Part shown: positions 24,785 through 33,864 of the stretch, piece by piece
Layout: each line of letters opens with the position of its first letter
Position numbering within the stretch: the first letter of the stretch is position 1
From: Thermomonas aquatica
GTDB taxonomy: Bacteria > Pseudomonadota > Gammaproteobacteria > Xanthomonadales > Xanthomonadaceae
NCBI RefSeq assembly: GCF_006337105.1
Contig: NZ_CP040871.1
Span: 1,736,001 to 1,800,000, forward strand
DNA length: 64,000 nucleotides
Reading direction: 5' to 3'
Position numbers and translations under genes: made by a program
Notes under the pieces: model-generated
What the model was told of the DNA's origin: nothing
The model's input: the letters and a program-made list of their open reading frames with translations, nothing else
The model's database searches: none

Positions 24785-27700
24785 GCGGCGTCCTCCGCGT
24801 CGTCCGGCAGGGCGTCCGCACCGATGGCGGGTGGCGGCAACGCTTCACCGGCGGTTACTGCGCCGTAAATGACGAAGGCGAGCTCAGCGAACTCCTCCAA
24901 CGTGGCGGCATCGGCGAACGGATCGCGGCCGCGCAGCGCGAGCCGCAATGCCTCGCCCTCGCCTTCCGCCCATTGCCGTTCGCCGCCGCGCCAGCGGTTG
25001 GCCGCAGCGCGCACGCCGCGTTCGGTGTCGACCGCGCTGAACAGCTCCCACGCGCTGTACGGCGCGAACGGCAGCGGCCGCTGCAGGCCGGCGCGGCGCA
25101 ACGCGACCAGGGCATGCAGCGCATCGATGGCGGAGTCGCGCGACAACGGCGCACGCGCATGCGGGCCGATGCCGCGTTCTTCGTCTTCGTGGAATTCGTA
25201 AAACGGCAGCGCGATGCCGGCCGCCGTCGCCAGCAGCCAATCGAGGCCGTGGCGGATCGACGACGGCCCGTTCGGCTTGCCGAAGCGCAGCCGCGCGATG
25301 CCCTGCGGGAACACCTCGTCGATGCGGCCGTGCAGGCGCAGGCCATCGACCATGACCTCGAGCGGCAGCGATGTCGCTGCGGCCTGGTTGCGCCACTGCG
25401 CGTAGGCCTGCGCGTACGGCGCGACCTCGTGCTGCACTTCCCGCAGCGCGCGTTCGCCGAACGGCCCCGACGGCAGCAGGCCACGCGCGCGCAGCAGCGG
25501 CTGCAACGTGGCGGCATCGTGTCCCGCCAGCACGCCATCGAACACCGCGCGCTGCAACAGGCTGCGCTGCAGCCCGCGCGCGGGCGCCTGCAGGGGTTCG
25601 ATGTCGTCTTCGGCGGAGGCGGTTTCCGGCAGGCGCAGGGCGAGGCGCTGCTTGAGGAACTGGCCGGCGGGGTCCAGCAGGAAGTGGCGCAATGCGTCCA
25701 GCGACAGGTCGCCTTCGGCCTGCTCCGGCGCGCGCAAGGCATCGCCCACGGCGATCCAAGGCGACAGCGGCGCACGCGCGGCGGACAGGCTGTCGGCAGC
25801 GGCATGCCATTGCCGGCGATAACTGAAGACGCGCGCGTCCGGCCTGCCCGCGGTACCGAACGCGGCGGGCGAGAACGGCTGCAGCGGATGGCGCAGCACC
25901 AGCGCCTGCGCCGATGCATCGCGATCGACGTGATACGCCGCGGCGGCGGCCAGCAATTCGGTCACCAGCGCCGAAGGTTCGCGTGCGCTGCCGTCGCGCG
26001 GATCGGCCCCGAGCCAACTGAGATAGAACACGTCCTGCGCGGCGGCGAACAGTTGCAGGAACAGGTAGCGGTCGTCCTCGCGGGTGGAACGGTCGCCGTG
26101 GCGGCGTTGTGGCGTGCCGAGTTCGGCGGTGAGGCGATTGAGGCCGGCGGCGGGATCGCGGCGCGGGAAGTCGCCGTCGTTCATGCCGAGCAGGCAGATC
26201 GCGCGGAACGGCAGCAGCCGCATCGGCACCATCCGCGCGAAGCTGACGCCGCCGGTGAGCAGCGGCGCGCGGGTGTCGGCTTCGCTCAGCAGCGCGCTGA
26301 AATGCGCGCGCACCACTTCGGCGGGAATCGGCGCATCGACGCCGGCCTTGTCGGCATCCGCGGCGAACTGCTTGACCAGCACGCGCAGGCGATCCAGCGC
26401 GCGCGCGCTGGCGGGCGCTGCCGGTGGTCGCGGCCACAGCGTTTCCAGCACGCCATGCAGGCGCTCGCGCCACTGTGCGGGCGATGCGGGCTCGGCGAAC
26501 ACGCGCTGCTGGCGCGCGAGCAGACGCAGCAATTTCAGCAAGGCATCCAGCGCGGCCAGCGTGCCGCCTTCCAGTTCGCTCCACGGCGCGACGCCGGCGA
26601 TCGCGTCCTCGCTGCCGCTGGCATGGCCGAGCAACAGGCGATCCAGCGCGAACTGCCAGGTGTAGGCATCGTCGAACGGCGCGCCGCTGCGCGCGCGATG
26701 CGCGGCATCCAGCCCCCAGCGTGCGCCGGCGCCCTGCAGCCAGCCGCGCAGGCGTTCGATGTCGTCGGCGTCGAGGCCACTGGCCTCGGCCAGCGGCGGG
26801 CTGGCGAGCAGGTCCAGGGTTTCCTCCAGCCCGAAGCGCGAGACCGGCAGTGCCAGCAGGCGCAGGAACACCTCGGCCAGCGGTTCGCCGGCGAGCGGAC
26901 TGGCATCGGCGACCGCGTACGGGATGGCGTCGCGCTCGCCGTGGCCGCCGAACACGGCATCGAGATACGGCAGGTAGGGATCGATGTCCGGCGCCAGCAC
27001 CGCGATCTCGCGCGGCTGCAGCGGCGGGTCGAAGCGCGGATCTTCCAGCAGCGCGCGCAGGCGGTCGTGCAGCACCTGCAGTTCGCGCAGGCGGGTGTGG
27101 CAGGCGTGGAACTGCAGGCTGGGATCGTCGGCGTCGATGCCGGCGCGCCTGTCGCCGGACGGTTCCGCGCGGCGATGGAACAGGTCCGCCTGCAGCCGAT
27201 GCAGCAGGCTGTCGCGCAACGCGCCGTCGGCCTGTTCGGGATCGGCATACGCGGCGATCTCGCCGGAGGGATGCACGACTTCGTAGCTGCCGAGCAGGGC
27301 CATGAAGTCCTTGCCGGCCGCGCCCCAATCGCGCAGCAGTGGGTTCTCGTTCGCGGCAGCGGCGAACGGATCGGCGCCTGCGCGCAAGCGCGCGCCGAGC
27401 GATTGCAGGTCGCCCCAGTATTTCGCGCTCGGCGTCGGCAGATAGAAGTGCAAGGTGCCGACGCGCGATTGCGTCGCCAGCACGCGCAACACGTCCGGCG
27501 AGATATTGAGCGTGCCGAAGGCGAACAGGCGCAGCGGCAAACCGATCGGCAGCGCATCGCCCTCGGCGAAACGGGCGAGGTACTGCTGGATGCGGCGCGC
27601 GCGATGGCTGCGGCCGGCGACCACCGCGCGCCACAGGATGGCTTGCGGGTCATCGGGGTCCGCGCCGTCCTCCCAACGCAGCAGCCAGTCGCGGCGCCAG

Positions 27701-28134
27701 GCCTGGTATTTCTCGAACACCGCGGCCAGTTCGCCGGCCAGCGCCCACGGCTTGACCGGATCGTCGCCGGCCAGCGAGGCCTGCAACGGGCGCAGTGCGG
27801 GCCGCGCCAGCAACACCGGATCGGTCAGCGCGGCGTACAACCGCCACTGCAGGCTGGCGGCATCGAGGTCGTCCTGCGCGGGGCCGAGGTTCGCCGCCAG
27901 CGCCCGCGCCACGAACTCGCCGGGAGTCAGGAAGTCCAGGTTGGCGGCGATGCCGTGCCGCCGCGCCAGCGTGGCCTGCAGCCAGCGCCGCATCGCCACC
28001 TGCGGGATCAGCACGATGTCCGCCGCCAGCGGCGATTGCCCGGGCACCGGCTTGCGCAGTTCATCGGCCAGCAGTTCGGACAGCACCTCCAGCGCGTTGG
28101 AGTGGTAGAGGCGGAAGTCGGGCGCGGCGGGCAT
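24781..28134 (-). CDS. recC: Exodeoxyribonuclease V subunit gamma (RecC)
   Basis: The Chi-recognition and DNA-splitting subunit of RecBCD. The 1117-residue sequence starts LYHSNALEVLSELLADEL, typical of RecC, and includes the conserved REIAVLAPDIDPYLPYLDAV, ISF-like central region GGVSFARMVPMRLLPFR and LLGMNDGDFPR. Length agrees with E. coli RecC (about 1120). It is the first gene of recC-recB-recD; a GGTGA before the ATG at 28134 may serve as ribosome-binding site. The promoter should lie in the 211-bp divergent gap shared with the mla operon. Confidence 0.95.
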   Translation of the reverse strand: MPAAPDFRLYHSNALEVLSELLADELRKPVPGQSPLAADIVLIPQVAMRRWLQATLARRHGIAANLDFLTPGEFVARALAANLGPAQDDLDAASLQWRLYAALTDPVLLARPALRPLQASLAGDDPVKPWALAGELAAVFEKYQAWRRDWLLRWEDGADPDDPQAILWRAVVAGRSHRARRIQQYLARFAEGDALPIGLPLRLFAFGTLNISPDVLRVLATQSRVGTLHFYLPTPSAKYWGDLQSLGARLRAGADPFAAAANENPLLRDWGAAGKDFMALLGSYEVVHPSGEIAAYADPEQADGALRDSLLHRLQADLFHRRAEPSGDRRAGIDADDPSLQFHACHTRLRELQVLHDRLRALLEDPRFDPPLQPREIAVLAPDIDPYLPYLDAVFGGHGERDAIPYAVADASPLAGEPLAEVFLRLLALPVSRFGLEETLDLLASPPLAEASGLDADDIERLRGWLQGAGARWGLDAAHRARSGAPFDDAYTWQFALDRLLLGHASGSEDAIAGVAPWSELEGGTLAALDALLKLLRLLARQQRVFAEPASPAQWRERLHGVLETLWPRPPAAPASARALDRLRVLVKQFAADADKAGVDAPIPAEVVRAHFSALLSEADTRAPLLTGGVSFARMVPMRLLPFRAICLLGMNDGDFPRRDPAAGLNRLTAELGTPQRRHGDRSTREDDRYLFLQLFAAAQDVFYLSWLGADPRDGSAREPSALVTELLAAAAAYHVDRDASAQALVLRHPLQPFSPAAFGTAGRPDARVFSYRRQWHAAADSLSAARAPLSPWIAVGDALRAPEQAEGDLSLDALRHFLLDPAGQFLKQRLALRLPETASAEDDIEPLQAPARGLQRSLLQRAVFDGVLAGHDAATLQPLLRARGLLPSGPFGERALREVQHEVAPYAQAYAQWRNQAAATSLPLEVMVDGLRLHGRIDEVFPQGIARLRFGKPNGPSSIRHGLDWLLATAAGIALPFYEFHEDEERGIGPHARAPLSRDSAIDALHALVALRRAGLQRPLPFAPYSAWELFSAVDTERGVRAAANRWRGGERQWAEGEGEALRLALRGRDPFADAATLEEFAELAFVIYGAVTAGEALPPPAIGADALPDDAEDAA

Positions 28135-28155
28135 GAGTCACCGCATTGTGCAGGA

Positions 28156-28180
28156 GGCGGTCGCGCCGGCTGCGACCGCC
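28156..28180. repeat. Hairpin repeat with GCCGGCT loop, copy 1
   Basis: GGCGGTCGC and GCGACCGCC are perfect 9-bp arms around the 7-base loop GCCGGCT, in the recC/mlaF divergent gap. A second hairpin with the same loop and partly the same arms occurs at 33844-33864, so this may be a small dispersed REP-like element rather than a site specific to recC. Confidence 0.45.
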
Positions 28181-28345
28181 CGGCATTGGCCGCAAATGCG
28201 ACGCCAGAGCGTTTCAGTGGCGCATGCCTGCGGCGCTCGCACACGCGCCGATGTGGCGTATGATTACTGTACTCATTGGTTCAGCCTCTGCCCGCGTTCA
28301 GCCGGCATCGGCAATCCTTGTGTGTTTTTCGTTAATCCCCCGTCC

Positions 28346-29140
28346 ATGACCGCACCCGCCGCCCCTGCCGTGCACCTGCACGCCGCCCGCCTCGAGCGCG
28401 GCGGACGGACGATCCTGTCCGGGCTGGACCTGGTGGTGCCGAAGGGCAGCATCACCGCGATCCTCGGTCCGTCCGGCAGCGGCAAGTCCACCCTGCTGGC
28501 GGCGCTGACCGGCGAACTGCCGGTGGCGGCGGGCACGCTTGAAATCTTCGGCCAGCCGATCCCGCACGGCGCGCGCGCGCTGCTGGAGATGCGCAAGGGC
28601 CTGGGCGTGCTGTTGCAGGGCAACGGCCTGCTGACCGACCTGACCGTCGCCGAGAACGTGGCGCTGCCGCTGCGCACCCACACCAAACTGCCCGAACCGG
28701 TGCTGCAGGCGCTGGTGCGGATGAAATTGCACGCGGTCGGCCTGCTGGCCGCCGCCGACGCCTGGCCGCGCGAGCTGTCCGGCGGCATGGCCCGCCGAGT
28801 GGCGCTGGCTCGCGCATTGGCGCTGGATCCGCCGCTGATGCTGTACGACGAACCGCTGACCGGCCTCGATCCCATCGCCTCGGGCGTGATCATGAGCCTG
28901 ATCCAGCGGCTCAACCGCAGCCTCGGCCTGACCAGCATCATCGTCAGCCACCATGTGCACGAGACCCTGCCGATCTGCGACCAGGCGGTGGTGATCGCCA
29001 GCGGGCGGATCGTGTTCGCCGGCACCCCGGCGCAGCTGCAATCGAGCGACGATCCGCTGGTTCGGCAGTTCCTCGACGGCCAGCCGGACGGGCCGATCCC
29101 CTTCGATGCCCCGACCCGCGCCTACGGGGAGGCCGCCTGA
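28346..29140 (+). CDS. mlaF: MlaF, ATP-binding protein of phospholipid transport ABC system
   Basis: The ATPase of the MlaFEDB inner-membrane complex that moves phospholipids between inner and outer membranes to keep outer-leaflet asymmetry. The 264-residue sequence has Walker A GPSGSGKST, signature LSGGMARR, Walker B LMLYDEPLTGLDP and a late His switch (VSHHVHE). First gene of mlaF-E-D-C-B-A. A -10-like TATGAT occurs at 28259-28264 with a poor -35, so the promoter is tentative. The stop overlaps the mlaE start (TGATG). Confidence 0.95.
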   Translation: MTAPAAPAVHLHAARLERGGRTILSGLDLVVPKGSITAILGPSGSGKSTLLAALTGELPVAAGTLEIFGQPIPHGARALLEMRKGLGVLLQGNGLLTDLTVAENVALPLRTHTKLPEPVLQALVRMKLHAVGLLAAADAWPRELSGGMARRVALARALALDPPLMLYDEPLTGLDPIASGVIMSLIQRLNRSLGLTSIIVSHHVHETLPICDQAVVIASGRIVFAGTPAQLQSSDDPLVRQFLDGQPDGPIPFDAPTRAYGEAA

Positions 29141-29889
29141 TGGCCTTCGTCGACGCCTTGCGTTCGGTCGGCCGTGCCGGCCTGTTCGGGCTGACCATGC
29201 TGCGCGGCTCGGTGCCGAGCCGCGACCTGTTCGCCGAGCTGGTGCGCGAAATCTACAAGATCGGCGCACGTTCGCTGCCGATCATCGCCGTTGGTGGCGC
29301 ATTCGTGGGACTTGTCCTGACCCTGCAGGGCTATCGGACGCTGACCACCTATGGCGCCATCGACGCGCTGTCCACCTTGCTGGGCCTGTCGCTGTACCGC
29401 GAGCTGGCGCCGGTGCTGACCGCGCTGCTGTTCATCGGCCGCGCCGGCAGCTCGATCGCCGCCGAGCTGGGCCTGATGCGCGCCACCGACCAGATCAAGG
29501 CGCTGGAGCTGATGGCGATCGACCCGGTGGCGAAGGCGGTGGCGCCGCGCTTCTGGGCGGCGGTGCTGACCGTGCCGCTGCTGACCGGCATCTTCATCTC
29601 GCTGGCGCTGGCCGCCGGCTGGTTCGAAGCGGTGCAGGTGCTCGGCATCGACAACGGCAGTTTCTGGTCCGGGCTGCGCGGCAGCGTGGACGTCTGGGAC
29701 GACTTCGGCGTGTCGCTGCTGAAGTCCGCGGTGTTCGGCGGCACCGCGGCGCTGGTCGCGGCCTATGTCGGCTTCCACGCCGAGCCGACCATCGAAGGCA
29801 CCTCGGTGGCGACCACCCGCGCGGTGGTCAACGCCTCGCTGCTGGTGCTGATGTTCAATTTCATCCTTTCCGCCTTGCTGTTCCTGTGA
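29140..29889 (+). CDS. mlaE: MlaE, permease of phospholipid transport ABC system
   Basis: The membrane-spanning permease subunit of MlaFEDB. The 249-residue sequence has about five or six hydrophobic segments and the MlaE-family core (LVLTLQGYRTL, LGLSLYRELAPVLTALLF, GRAGSSIAAELGLMRATDQIKAL). The start codon shares a base with the mlaF stop. A gap of 10 bp separates it from mlaD. Confidence 0.95.
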   Translation: MAFVDALRSVGRAGLFGLTMLRGSVPSRDLFAELVREIYKIGARSLPIIAVGGAFVGLVLTLQGYRTLTTYGAIDALSTLLGLSLYRELAPVLTALLFIGRAGSSIAAELGLMRATDQIKALELMAIDPVAKAVAPRFWAAVLTVPLLTGIFISLALAAGWFEAVQVLGIDNGSFWSGLRGSVDVWDDFGVSLLKSAVFGGTAALVAAYVGFHAEPTIEGTSVATTRAVVNASLLVLMFNFILSALLFL

Positions 29890-29899
29890 GACCTTGACC

Positions 29900-30430
29900 A
29901 TGGCCATTCGCGGACCACGACTCGAATTTGCCGTCGGCGCCTTCCTGGTGCTGGCGCTGGCCTCGCTGCTGGTGCTGGCGCTGGCCTCGACCAACCGCCG
30001 CTTCGGCTTCGGCGAAACCCAGTACCCGCTGGTGGCCAAGTTCACCCAGATCGGCCAGCTGCGCGCGCAGGCGCCGGTGAAGATCGGCGGCGTGGTGGTC
30101 GGCCAGGTGGCGAAGATCGACCTGGACCCGAAGACCTTCCAGTCCGTCGTCACCCTGTCCATCGACAGCCGCTACAAGGACCTGTCCGCGGACACCTCCG
30201 CCGGCATCTTCACCAGCGGCCTGCTCGGCGAGAGCTACATCGGCCTGTCGCCGGGCGGCGATCCGGAATCGCTGAAGCCGGGCGACGAGATCGGCTACAC
30301 CCAGCCGGCGGTTGATTTGATGCAACTCGTCGGCAAGTACATGTTCAGCGGCGGCGGCAAGCCTTCGGGCGATGCCGCCGCCACCCAGGCGTCGCCGGAT
30401 GCGGCCGCGCCGACCTCCCCCCAGGAATGA
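29900..30430 (+). CDS. mlaD: MlaD, MCE-domain phospholipid-binding subunit
   Basis: A 176-residue protein anchored in the inner membrane by one N-terminal helix (FAVGAFLVLALASLLVLAL) with a periplasmic MCE domain (APVKIGGVVVGQVAKIDLDP, LGESYIGLSPGG). In E. coli MlaD hexamers form the lipid channel of MlaFEDB. The C-terminus is Ala/Pro-rich. The ATG at 29900 is preferred over an in-frame TTG two codons upstream. Its stop overlaps an ATG but the better mlaC start is a few codons on. Confidence 0.94.
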   Translation: MAIRGPRLEFAVGAFLVLALASLLVLALASTNRRFGFGETQYPLVAKFTQIGQLRAQAPVKIGGVVVGQVAKIDLDPKTFQSVVTLSIDSRYKDLSADTSAGIFTSGLLGESYIGLSPGGDPESLKPGDEIGYTQPAVDLMQLVGKYMFSGGGKPSGDAAATQASPDAAAPTSPQE

Positions 30431-30435
30431 GCCCC

Positions 30436-31083
30436 ATGAAGACCACCCTTTCCGTCGCCGTGCTGGCGGCCCTGCTGGCCGTCGCCAGCCCCGCCTTCGC
30501 CCTGCCCGCGGCACCGGCGCCGGCCGTCGCCCAGGGCCAGGCCAGCGGCGTGGTGCTGGACAGCGCCAACCGCATCCTGAGCACGCTGGACAGCCGCCGC
30601 GCCGAGTTCAAGTCGAGCCCGGCCGCGCTCAACCAGTTCATCAAGTCCGAGTTCAACCGCAGCTTCGATGCCGATTACGCCGCGCGCCTGGTGCTGGGCG
30701 TGCACGGCCGTGGCGCGCCGGCAGGCGACGTGGCCGACTTCGCCGCGGCGATGGCCGACAGCCTGACCGCGCGCTACGGCACCTCGCTGCTCGACTTCAA
30801 CACCAAGCTGAGCGTGAAGGTGAAGTCGGAAACGCCGCTGCCCGGCGGCCGCGGCGTGCGCGTGACCACGCAGATGCTGCGCGCGGGCAAGGATCCGATC
30901 CCGGTCGACTACCTGCTGCGCAACGTCGGCGGCAAGTGGAAGGTGTTCGACGTGATGATCGAAGGCATTTCCTACGTGCAGGCGTTCAAGAACCAGTTCG
31001 ACGCGCCGCTCAACCAGAAGTCGATCAAGCAAGTCGCCGCCGACCTGCGCGCGGGCAAGCTGCAGGCCAGCGCCACGAAATGA
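30436..31083 (+). CDS. mlaC: MlaC, periplasmic phospholipid shuttle
   Basis: A 215-residue soluble protein with a Sec signal peptide (MKTTLSVAVLAALLAVASP, cleavage after AFA). The mature part has the MlaC/Ttg2D features: QFIKSEFNRSFDADYAARLVLG and VDYLLRNVGGKWKVFDVMIEG. It ferries phospholipid between MlaA at the outer membrane and MlaFEDB. The ATG at 30436 has AGGA nine bases upstream and is favoured over the ATG at 30427 that overlaps mlaD's stop. It overlaps mlaB by 4 bp. Confidence 0.93.
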   Translation: MKTTLSVAVLAALLAVASPAFALPAAPAPAVAQGQASGVVLDSANRILSTLDSRRAEFKSSPAALNQFIKSEFNRSFDADYAARLVLGVHGRGAPAGDVADFAAAMADSLTARYGTSLLDFNTKLSVKVKSETPLPGGRGVRVTTQMLRAGKDPIPVDYLLRNVGGKWKVFDVMIEGISYVQAFKNQFDAPLNQKSIKQVAADLRAGKLQASATK

Positions 31084-31373
31084 CCGCGACCGCCGCCAGC
31101 CTGCAGCGCGAGGGCGACCGCCTGCGGTTGTCGGGCACGCTCGACCGCAGCGCGGCCACCGCGTTGTGGCCGCAGGCGACGGCGGCGCTGGCCGGCGCAC
31201 GGGTGCTGGACGTCAGTGCGGTCGATGCGCTGGACAGCGCCGGCCTGGCGCTGCTGGTGGCCTTGGCCGAACGCACGCAGGGCGCACGCGTCGAAGGCGC
31301 GCCGCGGGGCCTGGCCGAACTGCTGGCGGCGTACCGGCTGACGCCGGCGCTGGCCTTCGATGCCGGCCACTGA
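31080..31373 (+). CDS. mlaB: MlaB, STAS-domain regulatory subunit
   Basis: A 97-residue cytoplasmic STAS protein. The conserved loop VDALDSAGLALLVALAE carries the Ser and Gly typical of this fold, and the preceding strand (ARVLDVSAV) fits. In the MlaFEDB complex MlaB binds MlaF and controls assembly and ATPase activity. Start ATG overlaps the mlaC stop in ATGA, implying coupling. Confidence 0.88.
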   Translation: MTATAASLQREGDRLRLSGTLDRSAATALWPQATAALAGARVLDVSAVDALDSAGLALLVALAERTQGARVEGAPRGLAELLAAYRLTPALAFDAGH

Positions 31374-31394
31374 GATTCCGGGGATGATCGTCCG

Positions 31395-32441
31395 ATGAAG
31401 CCGTTGCGCCCGCTTTTGCTGGTCCTGTCGTGTGCGCTCGCCAGCGCCTGCGCCACGACACGCGACGAACACGCCGCCGTCTCGCCGCGGGCCGATGCGG
31501 TGGTGGTCGCAGCGACCACGGTCGCTGCCGAGCCGACGACGGTGCCCAGCGATGCCGCGAGCGAAGCCCCGACGCCCGCCTCCGACGAAGCCATCTCGCA
31601 AACCGCGACGGCGCAGGACGCCAGCAGCGGCGGCGGCGATGCCGAAACGGATTTCGCCGCGATCTATGGCGATGCCACCGGCAGCGGCGAAGCCACGTCC
31701 GGCGTCGGCTCGGCCGCGGCCTACGATCCGTGGGAGAAGTACAACCGCCGCGTGCACGGCTTCAACAGCGCGATGGACCGCGCCGTCGCCAAGCCGCTGG
31801 CGAAGGCCTACGTCGCCGCGGTGCCGCGCCCGCTGCGTGCCGGCGTCGGCAATTTCTTCGACAACCTCGGCGAGCCGGTGACCGTGGTCAACAGCCTGCT
31901 GCAGGGCAATCCGCGCGGCGCGGCCAACGCGCTGGGCCGCTTCCTGCTGAACAGCACGGTCGGCATCGGCGGCCTGATCGACGTCGCCGACAAGGCCAAG
32001 ATGCCCAACCGCGGCGAGGATTTCGGCCAGACCCTGGCGATCTGGGGCTGGAAGCGTTCGCGCTACATCGAGGTCCCGTTCCTCGGCCCGCGCACCCTGC
32101 GCGACCTGCTGGGCCTGGCCGCCGATACCCCGCTGCGGCCGATCCAGTACCTTGAGGACGACAAGGCCCGGGTGTTCCTGCAGGGCCTGCAGGCGGTCGA
32201 CCTGCGCGCGCGGCTGCTGGCGATCGAGTCGATGGGCGAAGGCGCGGTCGACGAATACGCGCTGTTCCGCGACGTCTGGCTGCAGCGCCGCAATTATCAG
32301 ATCAACCAGACTTCGCAACGCATCAAGGCGAAGCAGCCGGATGCCGACCTGCCGGCCTACCTGCAGGAGGACGGGCAGGACGCGCCAGCGCAAGATGGAT
32401 CGCCGGACGGCACGCCGCCGGCCAAGCCCGCCGGCAGCTGA
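31395..32441 (+). CDS. mlaA: MlaA (VacJ), outer-membrane lipoprotein of the Mla system
   Basis: Removes phospholipids from the outer leaflet together with an OmpC-type porin and passes them to MlaC. The 348-residue sequence has a lipobox (LASAC, Cys about residue 19) and the VacJ core (YDPWEKYNRRVHGFN, GNPRGAANALGRFLLNSTVGIGG-type segment, GWKRSRYIEVPFLGP). It is about 95 residues longer than E. coli MlaA, mainly from an Ala/Thr-rich, low-complexity linker after the lipobox and a Pro-rich tail. Last gene of the mla operon, 21 bp after mlaB. Its stop is 6 bp from the convergent rmuC stop. Confidence 0.93.
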   Translation: MKPLRPLLLVLSCALASACATTRDEHAAVSPRADAVVVAATTVAAEPTTVPSDAASEAPTPASDEAISQTATAQDASSGGGDAETDFAAIYGDATGSGEATSGVGSAAAYDPWEKYNRRVHGFNSAMDRAVAKPLAKAYVAAVPRPLRAGVGNFFDNLGEPVTVVNSLLQGNPRGAANALGRFLLNSTVGIGGLIDVADKAKMPNRGEDFGQTLAIWGWKRSRYIEVPFLGPRTLRDLLGLAADTPLRPIQYLEDDKARVFLQGLQAVDLRARLLAIESMGEGAVDEYALFRDVWLQRRNYQINQTSQRIKAKQPDADLPAYLQEDGQDAPAQDGSPDGTPPAKPAGS

Positions 32442-32447
32442 CGCGGC

Positions 32448-33824
32448 TCAATCGTCGCTGTCGTCCGCGCCCAGCAAAGCCTGACTGTCGCTGCCGGGCA
32501 ACGATTCCACGCCCTTCAACTTGCGCTCGATCTGCCGCGTCCGCACGCCGGCCTGCTTCAGGCTGTTCTGCACGGTGTTGAGCTGCTTGTCGGCGCTTTC
32601 CAGCACCGCGGCGAACTTGCCGAATTCGCCCTTTACCGCGCCCAGGAGTTGCCAGACTTCGCTGGAACGCTTCTCGATGGCCAGGGTGCGGAAGCCCATC
32701 TGCAGGCTGTTGAGCAAGGCTGCCAGGGTGGTCGGCCCAGCGATCACGATGCGGTGGTTCTGCTGCAATGAATCGACCAGGCCGGGGCGGCGCACGGCTT
32801 CGGCGTACAGGCCTTCGGTGGCGAGGAACAGCACGGCGAAGTCGGTGGTGTGCGGCGGCGCCACGTATTTTTCGTTGATCGATTTCCCCTGGATCTTGAT
32901 CGCGCGCTCCAGCTGCTGTGCCGCTGCGCGCATCGCATCCGTATCGCCGCGCTCCTGCGCATCGAGCAGGCGTTCGTAGTCCTCGCGGGGGAATTTGGCG
33001 TCGATCGGCAGCCATACGGGCGCGCCGCCGTCCTGTTGTCCGGGCAGCCGGATGGCGAAGTCCACCGCCTCGTTGCTGCCCGGCCGCACCTTCACGCTGC
33101 GCGCGAACTGCTCGGCGGTCAGCACCTGTTCCAGCAGGTTCTCCAGCTGGATTTCGCCCCAGCCGCCGCGATCCTTGACGTTGCTCAGCACGCGCTTGAG
33201 GTCGCCCACCCCGGCCGCCAGGGTCTGCATCTCGCCGAGCCCGCGCTGCACCGCTTCCAGCCGCTCCGACACCAGCTTGAAGCTCTGCCCCAGCCGCGCC
33301 TCCAGCGTGCTCTGCAGCTTCTCGTCCACGGTCGCGCGCATCTGCTCGAGCTTGGCGGCGTTGTCCGCCTGCAGCGATTTCAGCTGCGATTCCAGCGTGG
33401 CGCGCAGTTCGCCGAGGCGCTGTTCGTTGCGCGCGGTCAGTTCCTGCAGTTTCTGGCCCTGCGCATCGGCGTGGCGCTGCAGCTGTTCGGCGGATTCGGT
33501 GCGCGCCTTGCGCGCATCCTCGGTCAGCGCCGCGCGCAGTTCGTCCAGCCGTGCATCGGTGCGCAGGGTGAAATCGTCGAGGCGCTGGTCGGTGCGCGCC
33601 GCGACCGCCTGCAGCTGGCCGCCGAAACCGTCGATGCGCTGGCCCTGTTGCAGCGCGAAGCCATCCAGTTGCTCGCGCAATTCGCCGCGGCCGGCGCGCT
33701 GGTCGTCGCGCAACAGCGCGCCGATGCGTTCTTCCGGGCGCCGCAGCAACACGGCCAGCAACAGGCCGATCGCCACCAGTACGGCGATCAGCAGGACAAC
33801 AAGCAGCAGCGTGGTCGACTCCAT
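32448..33824 (-). CDS. rmuC: DNA recombination protein RmuC
   Basis: A 458-residue protein with an N-terminal membrane segment (about residues 4-27, LLLVVLLIAVLVAIGLLLAV), a long coiled coil (to about residue 210, many Gln, Arg, Leu and Glu) and a C-terminal RmuC domain with GGWGEIQLENLLEQVL, PIDAKFPREDY and a conserved SPTTL-like GPTTLAALLNSLQMGF. Members resemble a restriction-endonuclease-like fold and limit inversions at repeats in E. coli; direct nuclease activity is not established. Convergent with mlaA and single. Confidence 0.92.
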   Translation of the reverse strand: MESTTLLLVVLLIAVLVAIGLLLAVLLRRPEERIGALLRDDQRAGRGELREQLDGFALQQGQRIDGFGGQLQAVAARTDQRLDDFTLRTDARLDELRAALTEDARKARTESAEQLQRHADAQGQKLQELTARNEQRLGELRATLESQLKSLQADNAAKLEQMRATVDEKLQSTLEARLGQSFKLVSERLEAVQRGLGEMQTLAAGVGDLKRVLSNVKDRGGWGEIQLENLLEQVLTAEQFARSVKVRPGSNEAVDFAIRLPGQQDGGAPVWLPIDAKFPREDYERLLDAQERGDTDAMRAAAQQLERAIKIQGKSINEKYVAPPHTTDFAVLFLATEGLYAEAVRRPGLVDSLQQNHRIVIAGPTTLAALLNSLQMGFRTLAIEKRSSEVWQLLGAVKGEFGKFAAVLESADKQLNTVQNSLKQAGVRTRQIERKLKGVESLPGSDSQALLGADDSDD

Positions 33825-33843
33825 GCCGCCAGTGTAGCGGCCG

Positions 33844-33864
33844 GCGTCGCGCCGGCTGCGACGC
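33844..33864. repeat. Hairpin repeat with GCCGGCT loop, copy 2
   Basis: GCGTCGC and GCGACGC form a perfect 7-bp stem around the same 7-base loop GCCGGCT found at 28165-28171. It directly abuts the stop of the patatin gene on the minus strand and may act as its terminator or be a small dispersed palindrome. Confidence 0.45.

Noticed and set aside
24973..28263. Very long open frame (about 1096 codons) on the plus strand opposite recC
   Set aside because: Arises from high G+C and the codon pattern of recC. Translation is low complexity, rich in Arg, Gln and Ala, with no domain.
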